64,000 bases of DNA from assembly GCA_021292165.1 (NCBI GenBank), contig CM037879.1, forward strand, positions 43,423,802-43,487,801. The letters are read 5' to 3'. Position numbers and translations under genes: made by a program. This document shows, piece by piece, positions 1 through 11,151 of the stretch; the stretch's first letter is position 1, and each line of letters opens with the position of its first letter. The notes beneath the pieces are model-generated. The model did not search any database. It saw nothing but the letters and a program-made list of their open reading frames with translations, and was not told where the DNA came from. The stretch is from Shinisaurus crocodilurus. Lineage: Eukaryota > Chordata > Lepidosauria > Squamata > Shinisauridae.

Positions 1-660
1 GCAAACCATGGTCCCCCCCCAAGCCTGTTAATAACCTTCCTCTTGTGCATGGATGGTGCTGTTTTGGCTACTTAAGGAACGGCACTTACAGCATGAACAT
101 TGGAAAAAGAGGGGATGATGATCACGTTGTACATATTGTAAAGTGCTGAATTGAATACACTACAACTGTGCATTCTCCCAGTGGCTTCAGTCCCAATGGT
201 ATTTCTGGTGGGTAGTGGGGGAAGGGGTGTGTGGTGGAAATACCTCTGTTAAGTTTCTGACCTGAAGAACCTGGACCTCCCAAGGATGTTGAAACATACA
301 CAGTGAGCTAAGTTGGCATGAATCATCACTCTTATTAACTACACAAAGCATAGGGATGGTAGGAGGAATTGCATTATCTGTAACATGATTTGAGTGTTCA
401 GCAATGCTGCAGTAGGTTACATAAGTCCAGCAAATTCTCCATAATGTTGTACTGGGACTCTAAGCTGGTAGGGATGCTTGCAGAGTTCAGGCCCAGTGAA
501 TCCTGATATGAATGGATCTGATTGACACCCCTTGGAGAAATATACACAGCCTTCCCGAATGTTCCAGTGCTTGGCTCAAAACATGTATCAAAGTGCATTT
601 TAAAATTTGTATTTTGAGAGAAAATATACTTAGACTGGAGTATCTTGGGAGAAAATACAT
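1..660. other. No gene seen
   Basis: Single-copy-looking sequence. Short frames have no recognisable domain. Repeated 'tgagagaaaata' words near 620-650 only. Confidence 0.5.
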
Positions 661-663
661 TTA

Positions 664-777
664 GGGTACAATCCTAAGCATGTTTAGACAGAAAATAGTC
701 CTACAACTCTCAGCGTTCCCCATGTTGACTTTTTTTTTGTTTGTTTTTTTGGTCTAGATATGCATAGGATCATGCCC
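664..777. mobile_element. Palindromic MITE with TTA duplication
   Basis: GGGTACAATCCTAAGCATGT ... TGCATAGGATCATGCCC. TTA on both sides (661-663, 778-780). The right arm has been partly replaced by a T-rich run. Same family as 22619, 40855, 53483 and 60836. Confidence 0.72.
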
Positions 778-780
778 TTA

Positions 781-1680
781 CGTATTTAAATGTGAATTTC
801 TGTGTGGCCTTAAAGGATCTTAGATTTATACAGAAACAGGATGGAAAAGACTTATGGATGAAGATGTAAGGAAGTGACATAAGCTGGAAACAGACATGTT
901 TTGTACATCCCTAATTAGCGTAGCAATGAATGTCGGTGAAATGTTTTACTGGTATTTCATACCTGTCTATTCATACCCACTCTCACCACTGATGTTTCCC
1001 GAGATATATTGGATATAATGTCTAAACAAATAGATTTTAGTATCTAAGTTACAGGATAACAGGCAGTTCACTCTCTTTAAAAGTGCATAACATTCCAGCT
1101 ACAGCAGTGGATGTTGATTAATTTACTTTCATTCAAGTGGAACCTAAGAATCCAACTCAAACTTTAGTTTGGGTCATAGGAAATATCATGCTGTCTGACC
1201 TTCAGTTTTTTTCCTTGCTAGAGCAGGCTCAGGAGGAGGAGGAGGAGGAGAAGGAGGAGGAGCCATTAGAAATAGCAAAGCCAGATTTTTTAACATATAA
1301 AAGAAAGAAAGAAAGAAAGAAAGAAAAGGAAACAGCTGTTATAACTGCAAGAAGCTGCACTTGCTCTTTGGGAAAGTGAATGAAACCAATTACCTGCAAG
1401 AGGATTCAAGTTGTAAACTAGTGTAATGTTTTCTCGGAACACATGTTTCTTCGAAACCACAGAATGATTCCAATTCAATGACAGGCTTCCTGAAGGGAGC
1501 CTGTTTTTCTCAGAGGTGTTCTTTAGAAGTTTTTAAGTATGTCTCATGTGCATTGCTCGCTCCATGCACGTGGGCCGAGGTCTGCACTCATTTCCCCCCA
1601 AACTGGTGTAAGCTGGAAATGGCCAACCATTTCTTGAAGCCCACTTCTGGATCAATTTGCACAACTGTTGTTGGGTTTCT
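781..1680. other. No gene seen; microsatellites only
   Basis: Apart from the GGA and AAAG runs nothing is recognised. Splice-like or coding signals were not convincing. Confidence 0.5.
1230..1329. repeat. (GGA)n and (AAAG)n microsatellites
   Basis: GGA-rich run at 1230-1262 and an AAAG run at about 1300-1329. They generate Glu/Lys-rich spurious frames. Confidence 0.9.
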
Positions 1681-2396
1681 TTTTATATATATGCAACTAG
1701 CTGTTGCCCTTGGCTGCACTCGCGTGGATTTTAGGATTTGGTATAATTGTTTTTAAAAGAAACATGTATGGAAAAGATGCAGTGTCTCTGACTGAAAGTG
1801 TAACGTTTAGGCTGGTGCTGGCAGCAGAAATCTTTTGTGACAGAAAATATCTGTCCGTAAAGAAAAATCAGGTTAATCCTGAGAGTCTACAGGTGATGAA
1901 GAGTGAGCATGCCAAGTTTGGGGTAGATCCGTCTAAACGTGATGGTGCCTATGCGACAATGCCCCACACACAACAGTCAGTCAGTCATGTAAAAAGTTTC
2001 CCTCCCTTTTCATCCCCTCAGAGAACATTCTAAATGGCATAGGGGAGATTTGCATACCCAGCCCTATTGGCCCCTGCAGGAATTCATACGAACATTCTAA
2101 GTGTCGTATGGGCTATTTGCATAACTGCTGCCATTGGCTCCTGCAGCAAGTTGGCTCCTGCAGCAATTATGAGGTGAGGCCTATTTGCAGAACTGCAGAT
2201 ATGAGAGTGGGGCGATTTTGCCCCCTTTTTTCACTCCCTTAGGGCCGGAATTTCCCAAAATCCTTCCTTAGTGGGGGTCTACGTCATAAAAGCAATGTCC
2301 CTTCAAAATTTCATGTTCCTAGATTAAATGGTTTGAGCTGGGCATTGATGAGTCAGTCAGTCAGTCAGGACACCTTCTTTTATATATATAAAGATG
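1681..2396. mobile_element. Possible interspersed element bounded by TTTTATATATA
   Basis: TTTTATATATATG borders ACTAGCTGTTGCCC on the left. On the right, GATGAGTCAGTCAGTCAGTC is followed by CTTTTATATATATAAAG. The matching A/T boundaries suggest insertion into a TA-rich target. The interior has ATTTGCATA words (2050, 2120) and no long frame. I cannot name the family. Confidence 0.4.
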
Positions 2397-2528
2397 AAGC
2401 ACCTTATGGCAGGCGAATCATGGCAAAGACCAGGGGCAGTATCCAATACTGTCACTGCACTTCCACTTGTTCTGTCACACCCGTGGGACCTACTGAGAGT
2501 GCAACAGGAACTAGTGCTTCCTAAAGCA

Positions 2529-2650
2529 ATCCCAGAAATGAGCAGAAACGCTTGCTTCCGGAATGGGACAGGTCAGTGGAGCTCCCTTCTGCAAGCTCCA
2601 CTCAACTGCCCCATCCCGGAAAGTAACACCTCCGCTCATTTCTGTTTGCT
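2529..2650. repeat. Imperfect inverted repeat (MITE-like)
   Basis: CCCAGAAATGAGCAGAAACG ... TCCGGAATGGGACAG is mirrored by CTGCCCCATCCCGGAAAG ... CCGCTCATTTCTG. Flanking duplications were not identified. Confidence 0.55.
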
Positions 2651-3436
2651 TCAGGAACCACTCGTTTCCTGTTACGCTAGTGATAGGTCCCGCTAGCCCA
2701 CGGGCAGCATTGGATATTGGCCCAGAACCAGATAAGGCTTCCTTTCCAGTGTGAACCGTGGAAGACTAGTTTATTGTATTGTATTGGACATATAGCCGGC
2801 ATCATCCGAAGTGCTCATCATTGCTAATTATTCAAATCCTGTCCTCTGAAAAACCATTTGAATACAAATGTCTTACACTGCTTTGGAACAACGCTGGGGC
2901 TCAGGTTTTGGCAAGTCTCCAGGGGAAAAGAATTCAAAGGTTGAAGGGAGCCTTTGGAGCAGTGTTGTAGCAGAGCAGGGCTTGCAGGGTCCAAGTGTTG
3001 GGACTTTTTGATTAGCAGGGACGATGACGTCATCTGCCACTCCTCTCAGGGTTCCCTCTGAGTTAAGCCGCAATCCTCATAGTAACTGGGGTGGGGGAGG
3101 GGGTGGACATTGATTTTCCCAACAACAATATATTGTTGTGAGCTATCTGGGGGGGGGGGAGATCCACATTACACTATATATTGTCAACTTAGCAGAACGG
3201 TACTGCTATATTCACAGTCCTCTCAGTCACTACTCACAGCGAACACTCTCATTAAATGTACTGCAGCAGTCATCCCGGTTTGCCACCCCACACCTAACTC
3301 CCTAGCAGTAGAACTGGACGTTGCCTTGAACAGGTTTTTTTTTTTTTTTTTTTTTAATTTGCTTCATCATCTCTGCAAAAAAGAAAGGAAAAAGAATTGT
3401 TCCTCCTGTTCTGAGTTTCCTGAGCACAAGACTCCT

Positions 3437-3512
3437 GTTAAGTCAGTGTTATGCACTTGGGAGTAAGGGCATTGGAGAGAATGTGATTTACTTCTGAGCA
3501 GACATCCTTTTG
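3437..3512. repeat. Degraded 'tactcagaagtaag' MITE
   Basis: GCACTTGGGAGTAAGGGCAT and GTGATTTACTTCTGAGCAGA correspond to the two arms of the small MITE family with many substitutions. Confidence 0.4.
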
Positions 3513-4120
3513 GCTAATGTACAGCTCCCTGCTCTTTGGGTAACAGGGGCGAACGCAGCTGTTTAAAAAAGGGGGGAAAGCCTCCCGCTCCTGTCCCCTC
3601 TCAAACTCCATGGCGGTTATCCTGGGGGTGCTGCCTGTCACATGCAGGGGAAATGGCCATTTCAGAAGCAGGGGTTCTGTGTTTTTGGTCTGCCGCCTAT
3701 GCGGAGGTGTGCACGTGTGCAGCAGCAAATTTGTTTAAAAAACAAAACAAAACACCGATACGCAATCACCCCCAAAGCAGCCTGCTCAGAGCTGCGGAGG
3801 TGTGCAGCAATGTTTACAAACAAACAAAAATATTGAGAAGCTTCCGGGGAAGAGGGTGAACCACTGCACAACAACAAATAGTGGATAGCACTTTTCCCCA
3901 CCAGATGCACAGGAGGCCGCATTCCCCCCGCCCCTTGAAAACTATTGGCTAACTTTTGTGGCCACACCTCGGATGGGCAACTGCAGCGCAAATTTAGCAC
4001 ACACTGGCCGCATACTGCGACAGTGAACTGTTGCCTGAAATCAAGTGCCCTCCTCTCCCCTGCCCATACATCCTTTTTTACAAATAGGGGTGTCCTTAGG
4101 AAACAGGGTCCTTTAAATGC

Positions 4121-4150
4121 ACACAGACACACAGACACACACACACACAC
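4121..4150. repeat. (CA)n microsatellite
   Basis: ACACAGACACACAGAC followed by nine CA units. Confidence 0.9.
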
Positions 4151-4971
4151 TGTAAAAGCATATACAAATGTATGCATTTTGTTTTTGTCCTTTGGACCTG
4201 AGACCCAGATCTTTTCAGTACCTAGCACGGCCCCTGAAGTGGACCTTAATGGCTGTGGTGGAGGGATGGAGGTGATCTGCTATGGAAGCTGGCCCCAAGG
4301 CAGATCAGCTATATATGAGAGCTGAAGCAACAAGATGGCTTATGCAATTTCTATACTAAGATAGAATATAACCTGGAAGTCTTGGAATATGGTGCATACA
4401 TATATGTGAATCATGGAGCCAAATCAACTCAAGTGAAACAAAGTATCTCCTAAGTTTTATTGGCTTGACCTGACATTCAAAGAGTTTAAAAGCATTTCAT
4501 TCCAGAAATATTTTTTTCTAAAATTAATAGTTATCTCCTTCAGCACAAAAGGCCTCACAATTAACTGTTCTGATACGTGTGTGTGGGAAGAGTCAGGAGC
4601 AGTGCTATGTAATTCAGACCTCCTGTCCCAAGGAGCTGAATTGGTGGCCATCATCGGTTACCATTGCTTGGCTTCCTGGAACAAGTGAATTGCAGAGTAT
4701 TGTTCTGGCAGATTTGCCTAAGTATGGGTAGTGCAGATCTTAGCTGGGGCCCACTGATATATTCTAAGAAAATGCTCTCATACCACCAACAAACCAACCA
4801 TTAAAGTATAGTCATTTCTGGCATGTAGAGCATTTGTACCTAGTACTGGAATTTGCCTTCAAAGGTATTTATTTAGTGTGTGTGTGTGTTTAAATAGCCT
4901 CTTGCTTTGACACTAATCACTCTGGGAAGGATCCAGCCAAACTTAAGTAGTTTTGAGTCCTAGGTAAGGCA

Positions 4972-5080
4972 GGAAAAACTCCTGCATTGAAACCCTGCAG
5001 AGCTACTGCCAGTCAGTGTCAACAGTACTGGGCTAGATGGATGGACCCATGTTCTGACTCAGTAGAAGGCAGTAGAAAGG
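4972..5080 (+). repeat. Retroelement 3'-end-like relic
   Basis: GAAACCCTGCAGAGCTACTG, CAGTCAGTGTCAACAGTACT and GGGCTAGATGGATGGACC resemble a common reptile interspersed repeat whose tail (GACTCAGTATAAGGCAGC-like) is here mutated. Family not named with confidence. Confidence 0.5.
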
Positions 5081-5238
5081 GAGGCGATTTCCATCCATTC
5101 CTCCTTCCCGCTGCATCTCCCGCTGCATCTCCCACAGTGTTCTGGAGGGTCCCCAAGCCTCCAGAACAAACTGGGGATGCATAGGGGCTACAGGAGGAAG
5201 GAAGAATCAATGAAAATCTCTTCTCCGTAAGAAGCTTC

Positions 5239-5478
5239 CATAAGAACATAAGAAGAGCCCTGCTGTGTCAGACCAAGGGTCCATCTAGTCCAGCATTCTG
5301 TTCACACAGTGGCCAACTAGCTGCCCACAGGAAACCCTCAAGCAGGACATGAGTGCAACAGCACCCTCCTGCCCATGTTCCCCAGCAACTGGTGTACATA
5401 GGCATACTGCCTCTGATACTGCAGGAAGCATATTGCCAATCAGGCTAGGACTAAAATCCTTCCATGAATGGAAACACT
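5239..5478 (-). mobile_element. CR1-like 3' end fragment (same lineage as 26 kb relic)
   Basis: Read on the minus strand it ends TTCTTATGTTCTTATG, preceded by AGACCAAGGGTCCATCTAGT in plus orientation, and it matches the last ~240 bases of the 26 kb relic. It is a 5'-truncated insertion with no coding content. Confidence 0.8.
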
Positions 5479-5756
5479 ACTGGATGCAACCCATTGTATT
5501 TTGAATTACTGAAAACATGGTAGAAAAAATATTTTTACAGACTATCAGTTCTAAAATCCTTGCACTTGAACTGCTGGCAACATTGAGACACTGTGCAGGA
5601 TCAATGGATTGGGGCAGCAATTTTCATGCAATGCACATGTAACATATGATGGATGTCGCACAATACACATGGGTGTATGGGAGCAACATGCACATTCTGT
5701 TGCACCTCCATTTCTTAGAGCTGTAGAGCTTACATTTGGCAGTAAGATAAAAAGAA

Positions 5757-5955
5757 TGGGTTGAATCCAGATTTAGTCAGAGTAGACCCACTGAAATCAG
5801 TGTCAAATTAGTCACTACTAACTTAGGTTGCATTGATTTCTAGAGTAGACCCACTGAAATCAATGGCACTTAAATTATTAATGACTAACTTAGGTCCCAC
5901 TGATTTCAATGAGTATGATTCCAAGTCTGACTAAATCTGGACCCCACCCAATGTT
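5757..5955. mobile_element. Palindromic MITE, TGGGTTGAATCCAGATTTAG ends
   Basis: About 200 bp. Inverted ends TGGGTTGAATCCAGATTTAG and CTAAATCTGGACCCCACCCA. The interior has three repeats of 'cccactgaaatcaatggcac' in alternating orientation. No flanking duplication identified and no other copy in the window. Confidence 0.65.
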
Positions 5956-6304
5956 AAGAAGCATTTGTTGCAATCATTGGTTGGCAATGGAGGGAAGGCA
6001 GAGTCGGGATAGAGCTGCCTTCAACTGAAGGCATTTGTGTATTGCAATGTTTTGTCATTCCCAGCATTTTTGAGACAATGCCCTGGACCAATAATTTTGA
6101 TGACGCACTTAACTCTGCCATTTGCAGCCAATAGCATTATATTTCCTAGATGAGTTGCATAACATATGCAGTATGAGGATGAAAAGGCAGAAAAGTAATG
6201 AATCAAGGCTATTTTATTTGTTTCCATGAAAGATAATGCAATGGCATACGCAAACTGAAAGTAATAGGAGAAGCATGTGAATTGACAAGATTTAGATAGT
6301 TTAT

Positions 6305-6452
6305 GATGCAGCCCCTTGCTGATGCTAAGGAGGTTTAGATCTGGTCAATGCCTTGATGGGAGACCACCTGGGAGCCCATATAAGCTGCCTTGAGTTCCGT
6401 GATGGAAGAAAGGAGGGGATACTATAAATGCACTAAATAATAAATCAATACA
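6305..6452 (+). mobile_element. 5S rRNA-derived SINE
   Basis: TGATGCTAAGGAGGTTTAGA, CTGGTCAATGCCTTGATGGG and AGACCACCTGGGAG align with the internal promoter of vertebrate 5S rRNA (A box 'aagctaagcaggg' and C box 'tggatgggagaccgcctgg'). The 3' part turns into a SINE tail, AAGCTGCCTTGAGTTCC to AATAATAAATCAATA. The 5S 5' third is missing. It is a 5S-type SINE as reported in squamates, not a 5S gene. Confidence 0.8.
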
Positions 6453-8406
6453 TATTTTTTTTCTGCCTTACTGGTGAAGCCCATATGGTACCCATATCTT
6501 GTCACTGTAGGGGGGAAAAGCAGCTGGGGGGGGGGGTGGTTAGTGGAAAAAATTCAGGAGGCAAAAGGCTTAAGAGCCCCGCCCCAAACCCATCCTGAGC
6601 TTCCACATTAGATTTCAGCCTTTGCATCTGCATTTGGTAAAAGAAAGAAACTGTATGTGATTGAGAATTGCATGTAATTTGGCCTTGGTTAAATTCATGG
6701 ATAAACACCAAATCTCACCTTTCTGTCTATAACTGCATCTCTTCTGATGCAATTGAACAAATGGAAACTTTTCCAGTGTATTGATCAACTCTGCATTTTG
6801 GGGGGTGGGTGGGCGGGGGTTGGGATGCAAGTCACACTGTTGCCAAGTTAGCCAAGCCCCAGCATGGAATGGTGCCATTCTAAGGCATTCTGCTAACTTT
6901 TCATTTGGAGTTCCATCGGCCCCCTTATGAGAGTGTGGGAAATGTAACACACATTTTTCAAAAGGAAAGAGATGTGAAATGCGTTCACACCATTCACGTA
7001 TGGTCTAGTTTGGACTAGCTAGCTCATATTTGGCCATTCATCTCACATCTGGAAAGCATGGTAAAGTATGAAGTACCGAAAAAGAAAACATGACATATTA
7101 ATATCATATTATTTTAATCACCATCTCGTGATTTTGGATGCCAAATTTGGACCCACGGCTATGGTGCTCCCATAGCAGGTGCCCCTATAGTCCCACCCTA
7201 GTTATATTACTAAATTGGATGGGGCCGTCTCTAGGATATCCAAACTGTGCATGGGATCACGTCGCTACAGCAGCAGCCCTTTTCTAAACGGCGAAATGAT
7301 TTCCAAGTCGATTTCAAACCTTCCTCTTCCCCCTCCCCTTGATCTTGACCGCCCCTCCCCAATGCCCACCACTGATTGACAACCCTTATGCTCTCCCTCT
7401 CTCTAGCTAATCTTCTGGCAGCCACTTGGGACAATTCGGGACAGGAAGCCATTTCCGCGTAGCATGATTATGCAGGTGGCGTGAGCTGAAAGGGGCCATT
7501 ATTATTATAGTGCTGCTGTCCTTTGCACAGCAACCTACTCTGGGTCCCCACATGACATCCTTCATATTTGAGATGTCATCACTCAGCCAGATGTTGAAGT
7601 CACAGCCATCTAAATCCAACTGGCTCATTGGAAAGTATTCTGGGTTCTAAGGGGGAATACATTATGATGTGCAGGTTACCAGAATGAGGGATTATTATTA
7701 CTAAATTGTGCACTTAAAAAACAACAACAACAAAAACTCATAGGTCCTCCTTATTAATGCCACAGGTGTTGGTGGTAAGTGTCCTTTGAAGCATTACCTA
7801 ATCACCCTCTTTGCAAATCCCTGTAATCCAGCCCTCATAAAATGTACATGGATTATTGATTGAAAGGTCCTGAGGGATCCCTAAAACAAGGTTCAGCTCA
7901 AATGCCTGCTCAGAGCAGGAGGTGCACTGCAGATTCGCTCCCTGGAATGTTTGCCAGGTGTTTGCAGTTTTTGTCTCCAAAGGAAAGGATAGCGGGGCGG
8001 GGAGGGCAGGATTGTTCCCATCCAGGAAGCAAAGACTGCAGCACAGGAGGGAGGTGGAAGACTTGGGAACACGAGCATCAGCTGCAGACGTTGAATGGGC
8101 AAAGGTTATAGGGCTGACTTTTCTCTCTCTCCATGGGATCATTTCATGTGCAACCATAAAACAGAAGAACAGGAAGATAGATAGATATCCTTCTCCAAAT
8201 TACACCACATGACAGGCAGTTATGCCTCTCTGGCACATTTATGAGGAGCGAGGCTTCACAATGAAGCAATCAAGGAGAGCAAATGCTTATGTAGGAATAA
8301 ATGAATGAAAAAAAGAAAGGGGGGTGGTGGGACAAAGCTGAATTAATGCTCTATGAGATTCATGCAAAAAATGCAGAGGAGAGAAGGGTTAAGTTTTGTA
8401 CTATGC
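6453..8406. other. No gene seen
   Basis: Mostly unique sequence with G runs near 6525 and 6800. No family recognised. Confidence 0.5.
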
Positions 8407-8650
8407 TTATTTATTTATTTTAATTTATTGCATTTATATCCTGCCTTCTTTCCTCTTGCAAGGAACCCAAGGCAGTTTACATAATCATCCTCCTCTCCAT
8501 GTTATCCTCACCACAACCCTGTGAGGTAGGTTAGGCTCAGAGTCAGTGACTGGCCCAAATTCACCCAGTGAGTTTCATGGCTGAGCGGGGACTAGAACCT
8601 GGATCTCCTGAGTCCCAGTCCAACATTCTAACCACTACACCACACTGGCT
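8407..8650 (-). mobile_element. tRNA-derived SINE (Sauria-like), near full length
   Basis: On the minus strand the head carries a pol III A box (TGGTGTAGTGG) and a B box (GGTTCTAGTCC). The body runs CATGAAACTCACTGGGTGAA and CACAGGGTTGTGGTGAGGAT, then a tail with GCCTTGGGTTCCTTGCA, a 'ggcaggatataaat' end and TTTA-type repeats. The tRNA-like head and the tail that resembles squamate SINE/Bov-B-type 3' ends support a tRNA SINE moved by a LINE. It is not a working tRNA gene. Confidence 0.88.
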
Positions 8651-9445
8651 TATAATTACAGTGGTAAAATTATTTGCTACTAATGGGAGGATGGATAGAT
8701 GGCCCCAAGTCATGAATCTTTTAGAGGTAAAAAAGATTTTTGACTCCTGGAATGGCCGAAAAAGCAGGGGAGAGAGAAGTGCCTACTAAATATAGTAAGA
8801 TAGTGTGATGAGTGACTTCCTGGGTGGAACATATAGTGCCACTAATCAGGCGTTGTCACATCAGATTAATTTGCTATGCTCTATGCTCTAAATTAGTTGG
8901 CTGTATGAAACTTTTTTTAAGCAACAAGAACATTTTCTTCACAAGTACAGCAAACAATTTTCCATTTCTCTTCTGTAGCATTCACAGAAGTCTGTATATA
9001 GCTTTTCAAAGTCAACATGGGTTTTAAATGCTCTTACATATATTTATGCGTGAGCAGGCCCCATTCATTTCACTGGAAATTGCACATGATTAAGGGCTTT
9101 TAGGAGCAGTTTGTTCCCAGTTTGTTACTTGTGGGGTTGCAATGAATACAGGGATCAGTTTTGCCTTTAAAAATCTGGATAGCAATTATTACTAGCTCTC
9201 AAATTCTGTTTCCTGTTTTTAGAATTGACCAAGGTTGTGATTCTCAAATGGCTTAGGACCATTAACTGCACATGACACTTCCTGAATGCAAGCTCAGAGA
9301 AATCCACCTGTACAAAGTATCATATGAAAAAATCTTAAATGTGTATCTTTTCTGCAGGTTGTAAGAGCTGCTTCTCAAGGAAGAGAGTGCACAAGTTCAT
9401 GAGAAGTGTGTAGCACTGAGTGAGTATTGTTATTAGTTTATGTGG
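8651..9445. other. No gene seen
   Basis: Unique A/T-rich sequence between a SINE and a MITE. Confidence 0.5.
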
Positions 9446-9552
9446 CAGGGGTAGGCAACCTGGTGCCCTCCAGATGTTTTGGATTACAAATCCCATAAGC
9501 CTCAGCCATCATGACCAGTGATTATGGGAGTTGTAGTCCAAAACTTCTGGTT
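9446..9552. repeat. Truncated palindromic hAT-like MITE
   Basis: GCAGGGGTAGGCAACCTGGT, CCAGATGTTTTGGATTACAA and the inverse TATGGGAGTTGTAGTCCAAA are present. The right terminus CACCCCTG is lost. Confidence 0.65.
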
Positions 9553-10686
9553 TATGACTATTCTATGCCCACCCTTTCCTGAAGCAAAGGGCAGCACACA
9601 TGTTTCTGCCCCCTCTCTTTATCCTCACAGCAACCCTGTGTAGGGGATTGGGCCCAACACCTCTGCAGTTGCACCCCAAGAAGACATGGGAACTGAGTCA
9701 GACGGGGAGGGGGAGGGCGAAGGTGTTGTGGAGGCGCCAAGGGTGTGGGAGCAGGAGATGGGCGGGAATAGCAGAGGCACAGGGGAGGAAACCCAGCTGG
9801 TGCCTAATCTTTCAGAGGGCAGCCAAGCTGGGCCCTCTGAACTTGTGAGAATGCCGGCTCCTAACAAAGAGGAGGAAGAGGAGGACGAGGCGAGGACGAG
9901 ACCGAAGAGTTAGGCATCAGATTAAAAGGGAGGGGCAATGCAACTTCACATGGTGCTCAAAGAGACTTGCAGCCAGGGAGGTGACTCTGCGGAAAGACCC
10001 ACCTTGAGGGAGGGACTTGGTAGCCCACTCAGTTTGAGAAGGGTGAGCTGGAGTAGATGGTGTCAGTTTTGTGACAATAGTTCTCTTTCATGATGCTCTA
10101 ACTCAGGGAACTAACTGAAGCTTACAAGATACTGGGAGGGTTGGCACACGACACGACAATGCACACTGCGGCACAAGCCATGCAGTGTGAGTTGTTTTCC
10201 CAGGGCCCACAATGTGCCTGGCAGAAGGATGGGGGGGAGAATCTACTTACCTGCACCCTTAGGAGGGCAGTAGACAAGGAGGAGGGTGCCTGCCGGACTC
10301 TGCCAGCAGGCACCCACCTGCCCAGTAGCCACCCCTGGGTCCCCATTGCCTCCTGTGTGTAACTGCAATCATCTGCAGATGTACATGGGTAGCAATAATT
10401 TTTTTAAAATTAGTTTTCACAAATATTTGTGAAAATTAATTTGGCAACCCCCCCAAACCCTTACCCAACCTGTGCAGCTCCACCAAGGTACCATTGGTAA
10501 CCCTTGGAAGGGTTGGTCGGGGCTGCGTAACTTGGGATCACAAAAATGGGTACTCGGGAAACCTTTGCCAGCTGCCCTCAACTGCTGATCAGGCACTCTG
10601 GGGGTGGCTGGCACTGGCGTTTGGGGCTTTTGCCACTCTTGCCAAGTGGTCTGCTTGTAGTTGAGCTTGACCCGTGATGGCTTGTG

Positions 10687-10870
10687 GCATCCAGGTTCAG
10701 ACAACACAACAACCCATCATTGGGCAACCAACCCCAACGACAAGCCATGGGTTGTCAGGGTGACTTAGAACCAAAAATAAGCCACCCTGACAAACTCATT
10801 GCAGATTCACACAATGCCCGAACCCACTGTGGCTTATAAACCAAGGTGGGTTAGCATGTCATGCAAAACC
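10687..10870. repeat. Degraded CTGGGTTCAGACAAC-type element
   Basis: GGTTCAGACAACACAACAAC, CCCCAACGACAAGCCATGGG and GATTCACACAATGCCCGAAC, with AAGCCACCCTGAC words as in 28740-28860. The right end is lost. Confidence 0.5.
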
Positions 10871-11111
10871 TAGTCACTGTGTTATACAAAGCCTGTCTAG
10901 AACTTTTGACTCTTTTGGCTGCAAGAGGATACTATCTGTAGCCTGAGGCAATGCTTGCTTGATTGTAGCTTGCATAATAAAGGTAATTGACTAGAAATAT
11001 CACTTGACAGCTTGACTAAACAGAGAGCCAGAGGCCAGGCACATGACATTGGACCTACTGACCTGGTTTGCATGGCATGACACCCCATGGTGGGTTGTCA
11101 GACTTGTTTGT

Positions 11112-11151
11112 TCCTCCTCCTCCTCCTCCTCCTCCTCCTCCTCCTCCTCCT
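11112..11151. repeat. (TCC)n microsatellite
   Basis: About 13 uninterrupted TCC units. Encodes poly-Ser/Leu on one strand and poly-Glu on the other; not a gene. Confidence 0.95.

Larger units (their letters stand above)
2651..4971. other. No gene; simple repeats and MITE traces
   Basis: Contains a poly-T run (about 3333-3356), the CA repeat and a degraded MITE. The 188-codon minus-strand frame at 3662-4228 has low-complexity and repeat-derived content and no known domain. Confidence 0.5.

Noticed and set aside
3662..4228. Minus-strand frame of 188 codons
   Set aside because: Crosses a CA microsatellite, has no domain or signal I recognise, and no splice or promoter context.
4972..5080. Possible exon from the short open frame
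   Set aside because: Sequence matches the pattern of an interspersed reptile repeat.
6305..6370. Possible 5S rRNA gene
   Set aside because: Only the internal promoter region matches, the 5' third is missing, and a SINE tail follows.
8560..8650. Possible tRNA gene from A- and B-box matches
   Set aside because: The boxes belong to a SINE head. No full cloverleaf or anticodon arm is supported, and the same unit recurs with SINE tails.
9690..9910. Acidic protein exon candidate (Glu-rich frame)
   Set aside because: GA-rich low-complexity DNA; no flanking splice signals or domain I can support.
11112..11151. Poly-Ser/Glu coding repeat
   Set aside because: A plain TCC microsatellite with no supporting frame beyond it.
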